From contig NZ_CP086063.1 in the NCBI RefSeq assembly GCF_020783315.1, positions 744,001 to 808,000 on the forward strand: a DNA stretch of 64,000 bases, given 5' to 3'. The position numbers and the translations under genes are program-made. This document shows positions 17,652 through 26,683 of this stretch, one piece after another (position 1 is the first letter of the stretch; each line of letters begins with the position of its first letter). The DNA comes from Ferruginibacter lapsinanis. GTDB taxonomy: Bacteria; Bacteroidota; Bacteroidia; Chitinophagales; Chitinophagaceae. The notes below the pieces were generated by a model. The model made no database searches and had not been told where the DNA came from. It saw nothing but the letters and a program-made list of their open reading frames with translations.

Positions 17652-18929
17652 ATGGACTGGATAGCACTTTTTGCAATATTTCTTTCTTTGATTCTTATCG
17701 GATTTTTCTCCGGTATTGAGATCGCTTTTGTTTCTGCCAACAAATTATCAATTGAACTTAGAAAAAAACAAGGTACATATAGCGGTAAGGTATGGGGTGA
17801 ATTTGCAGAAAATCCTGCTCGTTTTATTGGCACCACTCTAATCGGTTTCAACATTATTCTTGTTATTTATGGATTGTTGTGGAGCAATTTTATGGGGCCA
17901 CTTTGGGATTTGAGTTTCTGGAAAAGATTCAATACTCAAAACCCTTACATTCGCCTTGTTGTAGAAACAGTATTATCTACATTATGCCTTTTATTCTTTG
18001 AATTTATTTTCAAAGCTTTCTTCAGAGCTAAGAACGAAAGCATTTTAAAAAGCGGCATCATTACTTACGTGGTTAGCTTTTTTTATGCGTTGCTTTCATG
18101 GATAGCCAATGTATTTGTGGATATGGCTGAGTGGATCTTAAGATATATTTTCAATGTAAAGATCAACGAAAAAAAAGATGCTTTTACAAAGATCGATCTT
18201 GAGTACTTTGTTCATCAAAGTAAAAATCATGACGAAGAAGATATTGCTGAAATAAACAAAGAGCTTTTTGAAAATGCACTATCATTGAGCGAAATAAAAA
18301 TACGTGAATGCCTCATCCCACGTAAAGAAATAGAAGGTGTAGAGATCAATACCCCGATAGAAACATTAAAGAATAAATTTATAGACACACACCTGAGTAA
18401 ACTGGTAGTGTATGAAAATAATATCGACTCTATCGTAGGATATGTACACCAGTTAGATATTTTTAAAAATCCTGCGAACGTAAAAGATATTTTACTGCAA
18501 ATACCAACTATCCCCGAAAGTATGAATGTTACTGACCTGATGAACAAATTCAGTAAAGAGAGAAAAAGCATTGCCTGGGTAATAGATGAGTTTGGTGGAA
18601 CTGCAGGTATTGTGACCATGGAGGATCTATTGGAAGAGATCTTCGGAGATATCAAAGACGAGTACGACACAGAAGAATTTGTAGAAAAACAATTATCAGT
18701 TAATGAATTTATTTTCAGCGGACGTGTAGAACTGGACCTTATTACAGAGAAATATAAATTGGAATTTCCTGACAGTGAAGCCACTGAAACACTCAGCGGC
18801 TTTATCATTCAAAACAGGGATGAAATTCCTAAACAAAAAGAAACTTTTACAATCGGTAATTACCAGTTTGATATTTTAAGTGTAAGCGACACCAGAATTG
18901 AAACAGTAAAATTGAAAGTTTTAAAATAA
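17652..18929 (+). CDS. CNNM/CorC (hemolysin-family) membrane protein with CBS pair
   Basis: This 425-residue protein has an N-terminal DUF21/CNNM transmembrane domain with about four helices (IFLSLILIGFFSGIEIAFVSANK onward), then a CBS-domain pair (about residues 205-335). It ends in a CorC/HlyC C-terminal domain (FSGRVELDLITEKYKLEFPD). The CBS signature FGGTAGIVTMEDLLEEIFG is clear. Family members are linked to magnesium/cobalt transport; the gliding protein GldE belongs to the same family, and in a gliding-type genome that is an alternative name. It follows gmk after 19 bases and precedes the glycosyltransferase by 18. Confidence 0.9.
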   Translation: MDWIALFAIFLSLILIGFFSGIEIAFVSANKLSIELRKKQGTYSGKVWGEFAENPARFIGTTLIGFNIILVIYGLLWSNFMGPLWDLSFWKRFNTQNPYIRLVVETVLSTLCLLFFEFIFKAFFRAKNESILKSGIITYVVSFFYALLSWIANVFVDMAEWILRYIFNVKINEKKDAFTKIDLEYFVHQSKNHDEEDIAEINKELFENALSLSEIKIRECLIPRKEIEGVEINTPIETLKNKFIDTHLSKLVVYENNIDSIVGYVHQLDIFKNPANVKDILLQIPTIPESMNVTDLMNKFSKERKSIAWVIDEFGGTAGIVTMEDLLEEIFGDIKDEYDTEEFVEKQLSVNEFIFSGRVELDLITEKYKLEFPDSEATETLSGFIIQNRDEIPKQKETFTIGNYQFDILSVSDTRIETVKLKVLK

Positions 18930-18947
18930 ACTTTTCATCCAATAAGC

Positions 18948-20006
18948 ATGATCATTGCGGTTAATACCAGGTCGTTTTCAAAAGAGAAGCAATCGAAAAA
19001 TTTTATTGAATCTGCTTTTTTACAATTGGCAAAAAATACCCCCCAACATCAATTTATTTTTTTTATTGATGATTCATTTTCTGTGGGTGAGTATTCTTCA
19101 GAAAATTTATCTTTTATAAAAAGAAAAATATCGAAAAGTAGTGTTACAGAAAACCTATGGCATAACTACCAGTTGAACAATTTACTTAAGAAACATAAAG
19201 CAGATATCCTCTTTACTACCAAATCATTAACAACTGTTAATACCAAGCTTCCGCAGTGGATGGTAATTGAAAACGGATTGTTTTTTGATCAATCAAAAAG
19301 AAAAATCAGCGCTACGCTCAGTCATTTAAAAGGCATAATAACGAATGCTGTATTTTCAAAAACAAAGCTTAGCCAGTATATCGATGACACAGAAAAAATA
19401 AAAGTGATCTGCCATACTCCTGAAAAAAAAATCATCCCTATCTCCTGGGAAGAGAAACAAATTGTTTTAAATAAATATGCGGACGATAAAGAATATTTTT
19501 TATACAATGTCGAAAAATGTAATGAAGAAAAATTAATTCTCCTGCTGAAAGCTTTTTCCGTTTTTAAAAAATGGCAAAAAAGTAATATGCAATTGATAAT
19601 TACAGCCGAAGCCTTTTCCGCATCATTTAAATCGAATTACAAAAACTACAAACATAAAAACGATGTGATTTTGCTCACAGATATTCCCGCCGCCGATCTG
19701 CACAAAATTACCGGAGCAGCTTATGCCTATATTAACCCTGATGAAAACACCAGCTATACTGCCCTCTTACAAGTAATGCAGAGCAATATCCCGATAATTA
19801 CGGTTAGCAATGAACCGATCAAAGAGATCTGTGGTGATGTTGTACTATATAGCAACCCTAATGACCATGATGCGATTGCAAAAAGCATGATCTTGTTATA
19901 CAAAGATGAAAAGCGCAGAAATGAGTTGATAGACAAGGGGGCGGCCCTTTCTAAACAATATAGCTATACTGATGTACTCAGGTCCCTTAACGATCTGGTA
20001 TTTTAA
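18948..20006 (+). CDS. Glycosyltransferase, probably GT4-like
   Basis: This 352-residue protein has the outline of a GT-B glycosyltransferase. The N-terminal half resembles the acceptor domain (AVNTRSFSKEKQSKNFIESAF; HKADILFTTKSL). The C-terminal half has the donor-site pattern ITGAAYAYINPDENTSYTALLQVMQSNIPIITV, then NEPIKEICGDVVLYSNPNDHDAI. The usual Glu-containing E-G-F-G-L motif is replaced by NPDENTSYTALLQVM, so activity is plausible but not certain. Sugar donor and acceptor are unknown. It lies between the CNNM gene and gldC on the same strand. Confidence 0.72.
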   Translation: MIIAVNTRSFSKEKQSKNFIESAFLQLAKNTPQHQFIFFIDDSFSVGEYSSENLSFIKRKISKSSVTENLWHNYQLNNLLKKHKADILFTTKSLTTVNTKLPQWMVIENGLFFDQSKRKISATLSHLKGIITNAVFSKTKLSQYIDDTEKIKVICHTPEKKIIPISWEEKQIVLNKYADDKEYFLYNVEKCNEEKLILLLKAFSVFKKWQKSNMQLIITAEAFSASFKSNYKNYKHKNDVILLTDIPAADLHKITGAAYAYINPDENTSYTALLQVMQSNIPIITVSNEPIKEICGDVVLYSNPNDHDAIAKSMILLYKDEKRRNELIDKGAALSKQYSYTDVLRSLNDLVF

Positions 20007-20047
20007 GAATCTTCCTTCTCTGCTCTTAAGGGTTAATACAAACGCTT

Positions 20048-20055
20048 TATCTTTG
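20048..20055 (+). promoter_or_regulatory. -7 box (TATCTTTG) for gldC
   Basis: This exact TAnnTTTG match lies 20 bases before the gldC ATG. No clear -33 element was seen. Confidence 0.5.
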
Positions 20056-20074
20056 CACACTAATTATAATTATT

Positions 20075-20419
20075 ATGGATAAATCTACCATTACTATAGA
20101 TGTGCACCTGGACAGCAATAAAGTTCCGGAACTGATCAGTTGGAATGCAACCAGCAGCACTGCTGATGTTCCTCAAAAAGCAAAAGCTATGTGTTTGGCC
20201 ATGTGGGATGGCGCTGATAAGACAGCTTTGCGTATAGACCTTTGGACAAAAGATATGATGATGGATGAAATGGCTGACTTTTATTATCAAATGATGATGA
20301 CAATGGCCGACACTTTTAAAAGAGCTACACAACAACAGGAACTAACTGACGATATGAAAAAATTTGCCAAAGAGTTTTTTGATAAATTCAGAGCAATTCA
20401 GTTGAAAGAAAACCAGTAA
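20075..20419 (+). CDS. gldC: Gliding motility protein GldC
   Basis: This 114-residue soluble protein matches GldC through its core: TITIDVHLDSNKVPELISWN, KAKAMCLAMWDGADKTALRI, and DLWTKDMMMDEMADFYYQMM followed by a helical tail. GldC is a cytoplasmic protein that stabilises gliding and enhances GldB function in Flavobacterium; its mechanism is not settled. gldB, usually adjacent in Flavobacteria, is not seen here. The start is ATG 20075, 20 bases after an exact -7 box. An intergenic palindrome follows the stop. Confidence 0.9.
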   Translation: MDKSTITIDVHLDSNKVPELISWNATSSTADVPQKAKAMCLAMWDGADKTALRIDLWTKDMMMDEMADFYYQMMMTMADTFKRATQQQELTDDMKKFAKEFFDKFRAIQLKENQ

Positions 20420-20420
20420 A

Positions 20421-20505
20421 AATTACGAGTGACGAATGTAGAATTACGAATATTTTAAACCTGCAACCACATTCATTCGTCATTCTACATTCGTTATTCG
20501 TAATT
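20421..20505. repeat. Intergenic near-perfect inverted repeat after gldC
   Basis: The arms 20421-20451 and 20475-20505 are 31 bases each with about three mismatches, separated by 23 bases. They are built of ACGAATGTAGAATTACGAAT-like words. The 13-mer AATGTAGAATTAC also occurs in the duplicated block near rtcB (about 61664 and 61999). This suggests a dispersed intergenic element family. Confidence 0.8.
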
Positions 20506-20539
20506 ACTTTAATCATTAACAATTTATAAAACTTCCACT

Positions 20540-20992
20540 ATGGGTTTAGAGCAAAAAATAATGGCTGAAATGAAAGATGCCATGAAAAGCAAGAATGAAG
20601 CCGCATTAAGGGGACTTCGTGCCATTAAAGCAGAGATCATTAAAGCAAAAACAGAACCTGGTGCTGCCGGAGAAATTGACGAAGCGACAGAGCAAAAATT
20701 TTTACAAAAGATGATGAAACAACGCAAAGATTCTTTGGAGATCTTTGAGAAGCAAGGCAGAGAAGACCTGGCAGTTAAGGAAAGAGAAGAAATGGCTGTT
20801 ATTGAAAAATTCTTACCTAAACAATTATCCGAAGCAGAAATAAAAGAAGCCGTTACTACAATCATTGCAGAAACAGGTGCTGCTTCACCCGCTGATATGG
20901 GTAAAGTAATGGGTGTTGCCAGTAAACAATTAGCTGGATTGGCCGATGGTAAAACTATCAGCAATATTGTAAAAGAATTATTAAGCAAGTAA
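20540..20992 (+). CDS. GatB/YqeY domain-containing protein
   Basis: This 150-residue helical protein matches the YqeY family along its whole length: LEQKIMAEMKDAMKSKNEAA at the N-terminus, then LRGLRAIKAEIIKAKTEPGA. These are followed by KQRKDSLEIFEKQGREDLAV and a C-terminal ADMGKVMGVASKQLAGLADG. The C-terminal part resembles the tRNA-interacting tail of GatB, but the free-standing protein's function is unproven. ATG 20540 opens the usual N-terminus. The cvpA gene follows after 13 bases, so the two are likely co-transcribed. Confidence 0.93.
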   Translation: MGLEQKIMAEMKDAMKSKNEAALRGLRAIKAEIIKAKTEPGAAGEIDEATEQKFLQKMMKQRKDSLEIFEKQGREDLAVKEREEMAVIEKFLPKQLSEAEIKEAVTTIIAETGAASPADMGKVMGVASKQLAGLADGKTISNIVKELLSK

Positions 20993-21005
20993 ATAGTTTG
21001 GTCTT

Positions 21006-21536
21006 TTGATCGATATTTTTTTCGCCATATTAATTATCATTGCTATTGTAAAAGGCTATCAAAAGGGTTTAATTATTGCTCTTTTTTCTATAGTAGCTTT
21101 TATCATTGGCATCGTCGCTGCTGTAAAATTATCGTCAGTTGTTGCCACTTACCTGCAAAATCACACATCCATTGCAGGGAAATGGCTGCCGGTGATCTCT
21201 TTTGCAGTGGTTTTTTTGGGGGTGATTTTATTGGTAAGACTTGGCGCAAAGGTGATTGAAAAAACTTTTCAGTTTGCAATGTTGGGATGGGTAAACAGAA
21301 TTGGCGGCATCATTTTGTATGCGTTGTTATATACAATTATTTTCAGCATATTATTATTCTATGCAGAAAAAATTCATTTACTGGATTCTTCCGTCACACA
21401 AGCATCACAAACTTATCCGTATGTTCAGCCATGGGCGCCAAAAGTAATTGATCAGTTTGGCAAGGTAATTCCAATATTTAAGGGTATGTTTACAGCTTTA
21501 GAGAATTTTTTTTCTGGGGTACCCGATAAAATTTAA
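21006..21536 (+). CDS. CvpA family membrane protein (TTG start)
   Basis: This 176-residue protein has four hydrophobic helices and the CvpA signature IDIFFAILIIIAIVKGYQKGLIIALFSIVAF. Relatives are needed for colicin V export and have been linked to envelope homeostasis; the molecular role is unclear. The reading frame has no ATG near the conserved N-terminus, and the TTG at 21006-21008 gives exactly the family's usual start (M-I-D-I). The gene sits 13 bases after the YqeY-like gene. Confidence 0.88.
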   Translation: MIDIFFAILIIIAIVKGYQKGLIIALFSIVAFIIGIVAAVKLSSVVATYLQNHTSIAGKWLPVISFAVVFLGVILLVRLGAKVIEKTFQFAMLGWVNRIGGIILYALLYTIIFSILLFYAEKIHLLDSSVTQASQTYPYVQPWAPKVIDQFGKVIPIFKGMFTALENFFSGVPDKI

Positions 21537-21632
21537 TATTAAGTTTGAGGCATTATTTTAATTTAATGTAATTTTAACACGATTCATTATTTTAGTGCAC
21601 AAATATCACAATGCAATTTTTAGTTACTGCTG

Positions 21633-22388
21633 ATGAGTTACGAAATTAAACAAGACGGGAAATACAAGTTTATTGAAGAAGGCAATGGCGAACCGCTGAT
21701 GCTGTTGCATGGTCTGTTTGGAGCATTAAGTAATTTTAAGGACCTGATCGAGCATTTTAGCCAAACACATAAAGTTGTAGTGCCTATGCTCCCTTTATTA
21801 GAACTTGACTTATTACATACATCTGTTGGTGGCTTACAAAAATTCGTAAAGAATTTCATAGAGCACCGCAGCTATAACAATATTCATCTTTTAGGAAATT
21901 CTTTAGGAGGCCATGTTGCATTGGTACATGTTTTAAAGAACCCTGATCGAATTAAATCTGTTATCTTAACAGGTAGCTCCGGCTTATTTGAGAATGGGAT
22001 GGGAGATTCTTATCCCAAACGTGGCGACAAAGAATACATGCGAAAAAAAGCCGAACTTACTTTTTATGATCCTGCAATGGTAACTGAAGAATTGCTGGAT
22101 GAAATTTTTGAGATCACCAACAATCGCTTAAAAGCGATAAAAATTATTGCTTTGGCAAAAAGTGCCATCCGCAATAATTTAGGAGAAGAAATCAGTCAGA
22201 TAAAACAACCTACTTGTCTTATTTGGGGAGCCAATGATAATATTACTCCACCATTTGTAGGCGAGGAATTCCATAAACTTATTCCAAACAGTGAGTTACA
22301 TTTTATAGATAAATGTGGTCATGCTCCGATGATGGAAGTGCCTAAAGAGTTTAATCGGATTTTAGGGGAGTTTTTAGCAAAACAATAA
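21633..22388 (+). CDS. Alpha/beta hydrolase
   Basis: This 251-residue alpha/beta-fold hydrolase has no signal peptide. It has the oxyanion loop LLHGLFGALSNF and the nucleophile elbow GNSLGG with Ser90. The likely acid is Asp202 (WGANDNITP) and the catalytic His is His230 (CGHAPMMEVP). It could hydrolyse esters, lactones or related bonds; a specific substrate cannot be assigned, though the MCP-hydrolase/proline-iminopeptidase-like branch fits the overall pattern. The gene follows cvpA after about 96 bases. Confidence 0.9.
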   Translation: MSYEIKQDGKYKFIEEGNGEPLMLLHGLFGALSNFKDLIEHFSQTHKVVVPMLPLLELDLLHTSVGGLQKFVKNFIEHRSYNNIHLLGNSLGGHVALVHVLKNPDRIKSVILTGSSGLFENGMGDSYPKRGDKEYMRKKAELTFYDPAMVTEELLDEIFEITNNRLKAIKIIALAKSAIRNNLGEEISQIKQPTCLIWGANDNITPPFVGEEFHKLIPNSELHFIDKCGHAPMMEVPKEFNRILGEFLAKQ

Positions 22389-22485
22389 CTATTGGCAGCA
22401 GCACTTCTTTGATTTTTTGCATCTAACTACAAACTATTTGATCAAAAGAAGCGTTTATCTTATAGACGCAGTAAAACTGTAAAAA

Positions 22486-23148
22486 ATGCTCACAGCCGAA
22501 TTAATTAATCACAATATACCGCAACTTACGCTGCAAGACAGCATAGGAAAGGCTTTGCAGCTTATTCAGGACTTCAGAATATCACATTTACCAGTAGTTT
22601 CAGAAGAAAAATACCTGGGGCTTATAAGCGAAGAAGACCTGTCGGACGCAGAAGATAAAAAAGGTACTATAGAAGTATTACAAGACAGTTTTATCACAGC
22701 CTCTATATTTGAAAAAGAACATTTCCTTAATGCGGTGAATTTTTGTATCAAGATCGATACCAATGTTGTCCCGATCATTAATACTGAAATGGAATTAACA
22801 GGAGTGATCACTGTTTCCGATCTGTTAAAAACCTTAGGCAATTTTTCGGGAGCCAATGAGATAGGCGGTATCATAGTATTGGAAATGGAACGTTCAGAAT
22901 TCATTATTTCTGAAATAAGCCGTATTGTAGAAAGCAATGACGCTACTATATTACACTTGAATACAACCGTTCACCCTGAAAATGGTTTATTGACAGTAAC
23001 CCTCCATTTAAACAAAAAAGAAATTGCAACTATCATTGCAACTTTTGAACGATATGAGTATACAGTTACTTTTTCTTACGGAAATGAAACGCATACCACT
23101 AATATAGAAAGCAACTACCAGCATTTAATGACTTACCTGGATCTTTAA
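22486..23148 (+). CDS. CBS-domain pair protein (AcuB-like)
   Basis: This 220-residue cytosolic protein has two CBS motifs. The first is DSIGKALQLIQDFRISHLPVV plus YLGLISEEDLSD; the second is FLNAVNFCIKIDTNVVPIIN plus ELTGVITVSDLLKTL. An ACT-like region follows (GGIIVLEMERSEFIISEISRIV). CBS pairs bind adenosyl ligands and act as energy or metabolite sensors; the target here is unknown. The position upstream of the POTRA/barrel and nadK genes is a common arrangement in Bacteroidota. The stop codon abuts the next reading frame. Confidence 0.87.
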   Translation: MLTAELINHNIPQLTLQDSIGKALQLIQDFRISHLPVVSEEKYLGLISEEDLSDAEDKKGTIEVLQDSFITASIFEKEHFLNAVNFCIKIDTNVVPIINTEMELTGVITVSDLLKTLGNFSGANEIGGIIVLEMERSEFIISEISRIVESNDATILHLNTTVHPENGLLTVTLHLNKKEIATIIATFERYEYTVTFSYGNETHTTNIESNYQHLMTYLDL

Positions 23149-23225
23149 TGTGCTTCCTGTTATCTCCTTTAAATTCACTAATATCAGCTATTTTTACAAG
23201 GTTCTACAAATCAAGGGTTGGTATA

Positions 23226-24662
23226 ATGAATGTAATAAAAAAAATATTTTTCTGTTTTCTTGCTGGAGCTTTTTCCATTCTTTCACAAAAAGCAAAATCC
23301 CAATCCGTTGCAATATCAAACGATCAGGATACTGCTGCCAGAAGATTTCAGGTAAAAGAAATAAAGATCATCGGTAATAAAAAAACCAAAGGTTATATTA
23401 TCAAAAGAGAAATGCTGATGAGAGAAGGAGATTATATTGATAGTGCAGCATTACCAATAACCCTCGAAAAATCCAGGCAATTTATTTATAACACCACTTT
23501 GTTCAATGAAGTTAAAGTTACCGCAGATACGCTGCCAAATAACCTGCTGGTAGTATCTGTTGAGGTAAAAGAGAGGTGGTACATTTTCCCTGTCCCTCAA
23601 TTCCAATGGGTAGATAGAAATTTAAATGACTGGCTAAATAACCATAATGGAGATCTCTCCAGGGTAAACTACGGTTTAAAATTTGCCCACTACAATCTTA
23701 CAGGCAGACGAGATCAGCTAAGGATCACAGCACTCAATGGATATACGAGAAATATTTCGTTTTCATATTCTCAACCCTATAGTAACTCGGCACTTACCGA
23801 AGGATTTTCTGTGGGAATAGGGTTTACTCAAAACAGAGAAATTGTTTATAAAACTTCTTACGACAATAAATTGCTGTTTTTAAAATCGGAAGATTTTTCT
23901 AATCAGCGTTTCTTTGTAAATACAGCATATACCTTACGCAGAGGAATAACAGAAAGACACACTTTTAGCCTCTCATTTTCAGGCCTATCTGTTAACGATT
24001 CTGTTATCACATCTGTTTATAATCCTTCTTATTTTAACAGTACATCATCCCGCCAAAATATTATTGACCTCTCTTACACCTATCAGTTTACAGATGTAGA
24101 CAATATCTCTTATCCGCTTGTAGGAAAAGTATATTCAGGGACTGTGTCAAAACGAGGATTGAAATTGAAAGGAGATATCAATTCTTTTCAGATCGACGGC
24201 CGTTGGTCGAAATATTCGAACATGAAGAAAAACTGGTATTCCAGCCTCGAAACAATGGGAAAAATCAATATGCCGTTTGATCAGGCATATATCAATCAAC
24301 GGTCTTTTGGTTACGGTGAAGCATATTTGCGTGGACTCGAAAACTATGTAATAGACGGGGTGGCTTACGCATTGGCAAAATCTACTTTAAAAAAGAAATT
24401 ATTATACTTCCGCATTCGTTTACCATTTAAGGCTAAAACGATCAGCAGCCTTCCTGTTACCATCTTTGCTAAAACATATGCCGATTTTGGCTATGTATAT
24501 ACGCAAAACCAATACGACACTTACCTGAGTAACCGATTTTTATATACTGTAGGAGCCGGTATAGACATATTAACTACATATGATGCGACCCTCCGTTTAG
24601 AATATAGTTTTAACCAATTAGGACAAAACGGTTTATTTTTACGTATGCGTAGCAGTTTTTAA
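23226..24662 (+). CDS. POTRA-domain outer-membrane beta-barrel protein (BamA/TamA superfamily)
   Basis: This 478-residue protein has a signal peptide (FFCFLAGAFSILSQKAKSQ) and one recognisable POTRA domain at about residues 43-125 (FQVKEIKIIGNKKTKGYIIK, FNEVKVTADTLPNNLLVVSV). A C-terminal barrel of alternating aromatic strands ends in a terminal aromatic (LFLRMRSSF), typical of Omp85 relatives. It is shorter than BamA, which has five POTRAs, so it is probably an accessory Omp85 protein in the outer membrane. ATG 23226 is preferred to ATG 23148, because the latter adds 26 residues before the signal peptide and overlaps the CBS stop. Confidence 0.85.
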   Translation: MNVIKKIFFCFLAGAFSILSQKAKSQSVAISNDQDTAARRFQVKEIKIIGNKKTKGYIIKREMLMREGDYIDSAALPITLEKSRQFIYNTTLFNEVKVTADTLPNNLLVVSVEVKERWYIFPVPQFQWVDRNLNDWLNNHNGDLSRVNYGLKFAHYNLTGRRDQLRITALNGYTRNISFSYSQPYSNSALTEGFSVGIGFTQNREIVYKTSYDNKLLFLKSEDFSNQRFFVNTAYTLRRGITERHTFSLSFSGLSVNDSVITSVYNPSYFNSTSSRQNIIDLSYTYQFTDVDNISYPLVGKVYSGTVSKRGLKLKGDINSFQIDGRWSKYSNMKKNWYSSLETMGKINMPFDQAYINQRSFGYGEAYLRGLENYVIDGVAYALAKSTLKKKLLYFRIRLPFKAKTISSLPVTIFAKTYADFGYVYTQNQYDTYLSNRFLYTVGAGIDILTTYDATLRLEYSFNQLGQNGLFLRMRSSF

Positions 24663-24721
24663 CGCAAGGAAGGAGATATTGAATATTGATCTGATTCAAT
24701 ATTAACCATTAAAAAATTATT

Positions 24722-25600
24722 ATGAGAATCGCCATTTATAGCAGGGGTATCGAAAATAATCAACATCATGATATTGAATCTTTTTTGGAGGAGTTACATG
24801 CCTACAAGGTAGAAGCTGTTTTTTCTCAGGATTTCTTTAACCAGTTTTACTCTTCCGTAAAAATGAAAGGCAAGTATTCTACATTCAGCTCTTCGGATGA
24901 TCTGGACGAAACAATCGACTGTATCATAAGTTTAGGAGGTGATGGCACACTATTGGATACTGTTACTTTAGTAAAAGACAAAGGCATTCCGGTACTGGGT
25001 ATCAATTATGGCCGATTGGGTTTTTTAGCAAATATTGGTAAAGAAGAATTGCATACAGCTATCGAGGCATTAGTAAAAAGAACCTATGTACTGGATAAAC
25101 GAACATTGATCCATCTGGATGCCAATATCCCGGTTTTTGATGATGTTCCTTATGCATTAAATGAATTTACACTCCAAAAAAAGGATTCTTCATCTATGAT
25201 AAAGATCCATACTTATCTGAATGGAGAATTTTTAAATACCTACTGGGCAGATGGATTGATTGTAGCTACCCCAACAGGATCCACCGGTTACTCACTTAGT
25301 TGTAATGGCCCCATTGTTTTTCCGGATAGTGGTAGTTTTGTAATTACTCCGGTAGCACCACACAATTTAAATATCCGCCCTATTGTTGTGCCAGACAATA
25401 ATATTATTTCGTTTGAAGTAGAGGGAAGAACAGACTCTTTTATATGTACACTCGATAGCAGGCGTATGGTGGTACCAAAAGAAATACAGATCGCCGTAAA
25501 AAAAGAAACATTTGAAATAAGTCTTATTCGTTTAAATGAAAATAATTTTTTACAAACGCTGCGAAATAAGCTTTCCTGGGGTCTTGATAAAAGAAATTAA
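24722..25600 (+). CDS. nadK: NAD kinase
   Basis: NadK makes NADP from NAD and ATP. The 292-residue protein has the catalytic GGDG at residues 72-75 (IISLGGDGTLLDTV) and the NE motif region (YALNEFTLQKKDSS). It also has the nucleotide-binding ADGLIVATPTGSTGYSLS segment and the C-terminal HNLNIRPIVVPDNN motif. Length is normal for the family. It sits 59 bases after the POTRA gene and upstream of the DUF6089 barrel gene. Confidence 0.97.
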   Translation: MRIAIYSRGIENNQHHDIESFLEELHAYKVEAVFSQDFFNQFYSSVKMKGKYSTFSSSDDLDETIDCIISLGGDGTLLDTVTLVKDKGIPVLGINYGRLGFLANIGKEELHTAIEALVKRTYVLDKRTLIHLDANIPVFDDVPYALNEFTLQKKDSSSMIKIHTYLNGEFLNTYWADGLIVATPTGSTGYSLSCNGPIVFPDSGSFVITPVAPHNLNIRPIVVPDNNIISFEVEGRTDSFICTLDSRRMVVPKEIQIAVKKETFEISLIRLNENNFLQTLRNKLSWGLDKRN

Positions 25601-25728
25601 AATTGATCTGGCTAAATTTTACAGTATCTCTCCTTCCAGATATCATTTAAAAACATATTTACAATTTTTTTAGCATAACAAAAAACGCTTTGTGTCGTTT
25701 TTATCAAACAATGTTTTACTTTGCAAAC

Positions 25729-26577
25729 ATGAAAGAAAGGTTTTTTATGGTTCTTGTGGCGAGCCTCCTGTTTTTTTCTGCACAAGCACAAAATGAAAGC
25801 ATTGTTCAGAAAGGCGATATTGGTTTCACGGTAGGAGCATCACAGTATTTCGGAGACCTTAACCCCCGGGCTGCCATTAAAAAATTCAAGCCGGCAATTG
25901 GTATATTTTATCGCAAACAATTCACTACTTATTTGGGCTTACGCCTGAGTGCACATTATACTCAATTAGGTTTTAGTGACGCTGATTCTAAGATATCTTT
26001 TCAACAGGCAAGAAACCTAAGCTTTCAAACTAATTTATGGGAAGTTGCCTTGCACGGAGATTTTAATTTTTTTAAATATATCCCCGGAGATCCCAATTAT
26101 ACTTTTACCCCTTATATCACTCTTGGGTTGGGGGTATTCAGTTTTAACCCCTATACAGAGTTGAATGGATCGAAAATTTACTTACGCGACTTAGGCACAG
26201 AGGGACAAAACATAGGGTATACTGATCTTTCCGGAAAAAAACGCAAACCATACAAAACAACAGCTGTATGCATGCCATTTGGTGTAGGGTTAAAATACAA
26301 TGTAAGTAGTAATATGAACCTGTCCTTCCAAATTGGACAACGACTTACCTTAACTGATTATTTAGATGATGTAAGTACCACTTATGTGGGTGCTGATAAA
26401 TTTACAAGCGACCCCACCGCTAATCTTTTACAGGACAGGAGTCCTGAAGTAACAGCCATTCCTATTGGTGTTGAAGGCCGTCAAAGAGGATGGAGCAAGC
26501 AGAAAGACCAGTACATCATTGCAGAGATTGGTATTTCATTTAATATCAAAGGATATCGCTGCCCTACTAACTATTAA
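25729..26577 (+). CDS. DUF6089-type outer-membrane beta-barrel protein
   Basis: This 282-residue protein has a signal peptide (MVLVASLLFFSAQAQ) and alternating hydrophobic strands of a small outer-membrane barrel. It begins GDIGFTVGASQYFGDLNP and contains FFKYIPGDPNYTFTPYITLGLGVFSFNPYT, a pattern of the DUF6089 family next to nadK in Bacteroidota. A role in the outer membrane is likely, but function is not known. ATG 25729 starts the signal peptide; an imperfect -7 box (TTACTTTG) lies five bases upstream. Confidence 0.82.
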   Translation: MKERFFMVLVASLLFFSAQAQNESIVQKGDIGFTVGASQYFGDLNPRAAIKKFKPAIGIFYRKQFTTYLGLRLSAHYTQLGFSDADSKISFQQARNLSFQTNLWEVALHGDFNFFKYIPGDPNYTFTPYITLGLGVFSFNPYTELNGSKIYLRDLGTEGQNIGYTDLSGKKRKPYKTTAVCMPFGVGLKYNVSSNMNLSFQIGQRLTLTDYLDDVSTTYVGADKFTSDPTANLLQDRSPEVTAIPIGVEGRQRGWSKQKDQYIIAEIGISFNIKGYRCPTNY

Positions 26578-26624
26578 TTTTTCTAAAAGATTTTAACATA
26601 GCATTATCGAAAAAAAAAATCGCT

Positions 26625-26632
26625 TATTTTTG
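26625..26632 (+). promoter_or_regulatory. -7 box (TATTTTTG) for the L,D-transpeptidase gene
   Basis: This exact TAnnTTTG match lies 51 bases before the ATG. The -33 region lacks TTTG. Confidence 0.4.
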
Positions 26633-26683
26633 GGTGGCACGAAGTTTGAATTATTCGTGGTATAAAAATCATCTGATAAAAAA

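Noticed and set aside
18227..18808. 193-residue minus-strand open frame
   Set aside because: It is antisense to the CBS/CorC region of the 17652 gene, which has clear family motifs; the reverse reading is Ser/Leu/Ile-rich without motifs.
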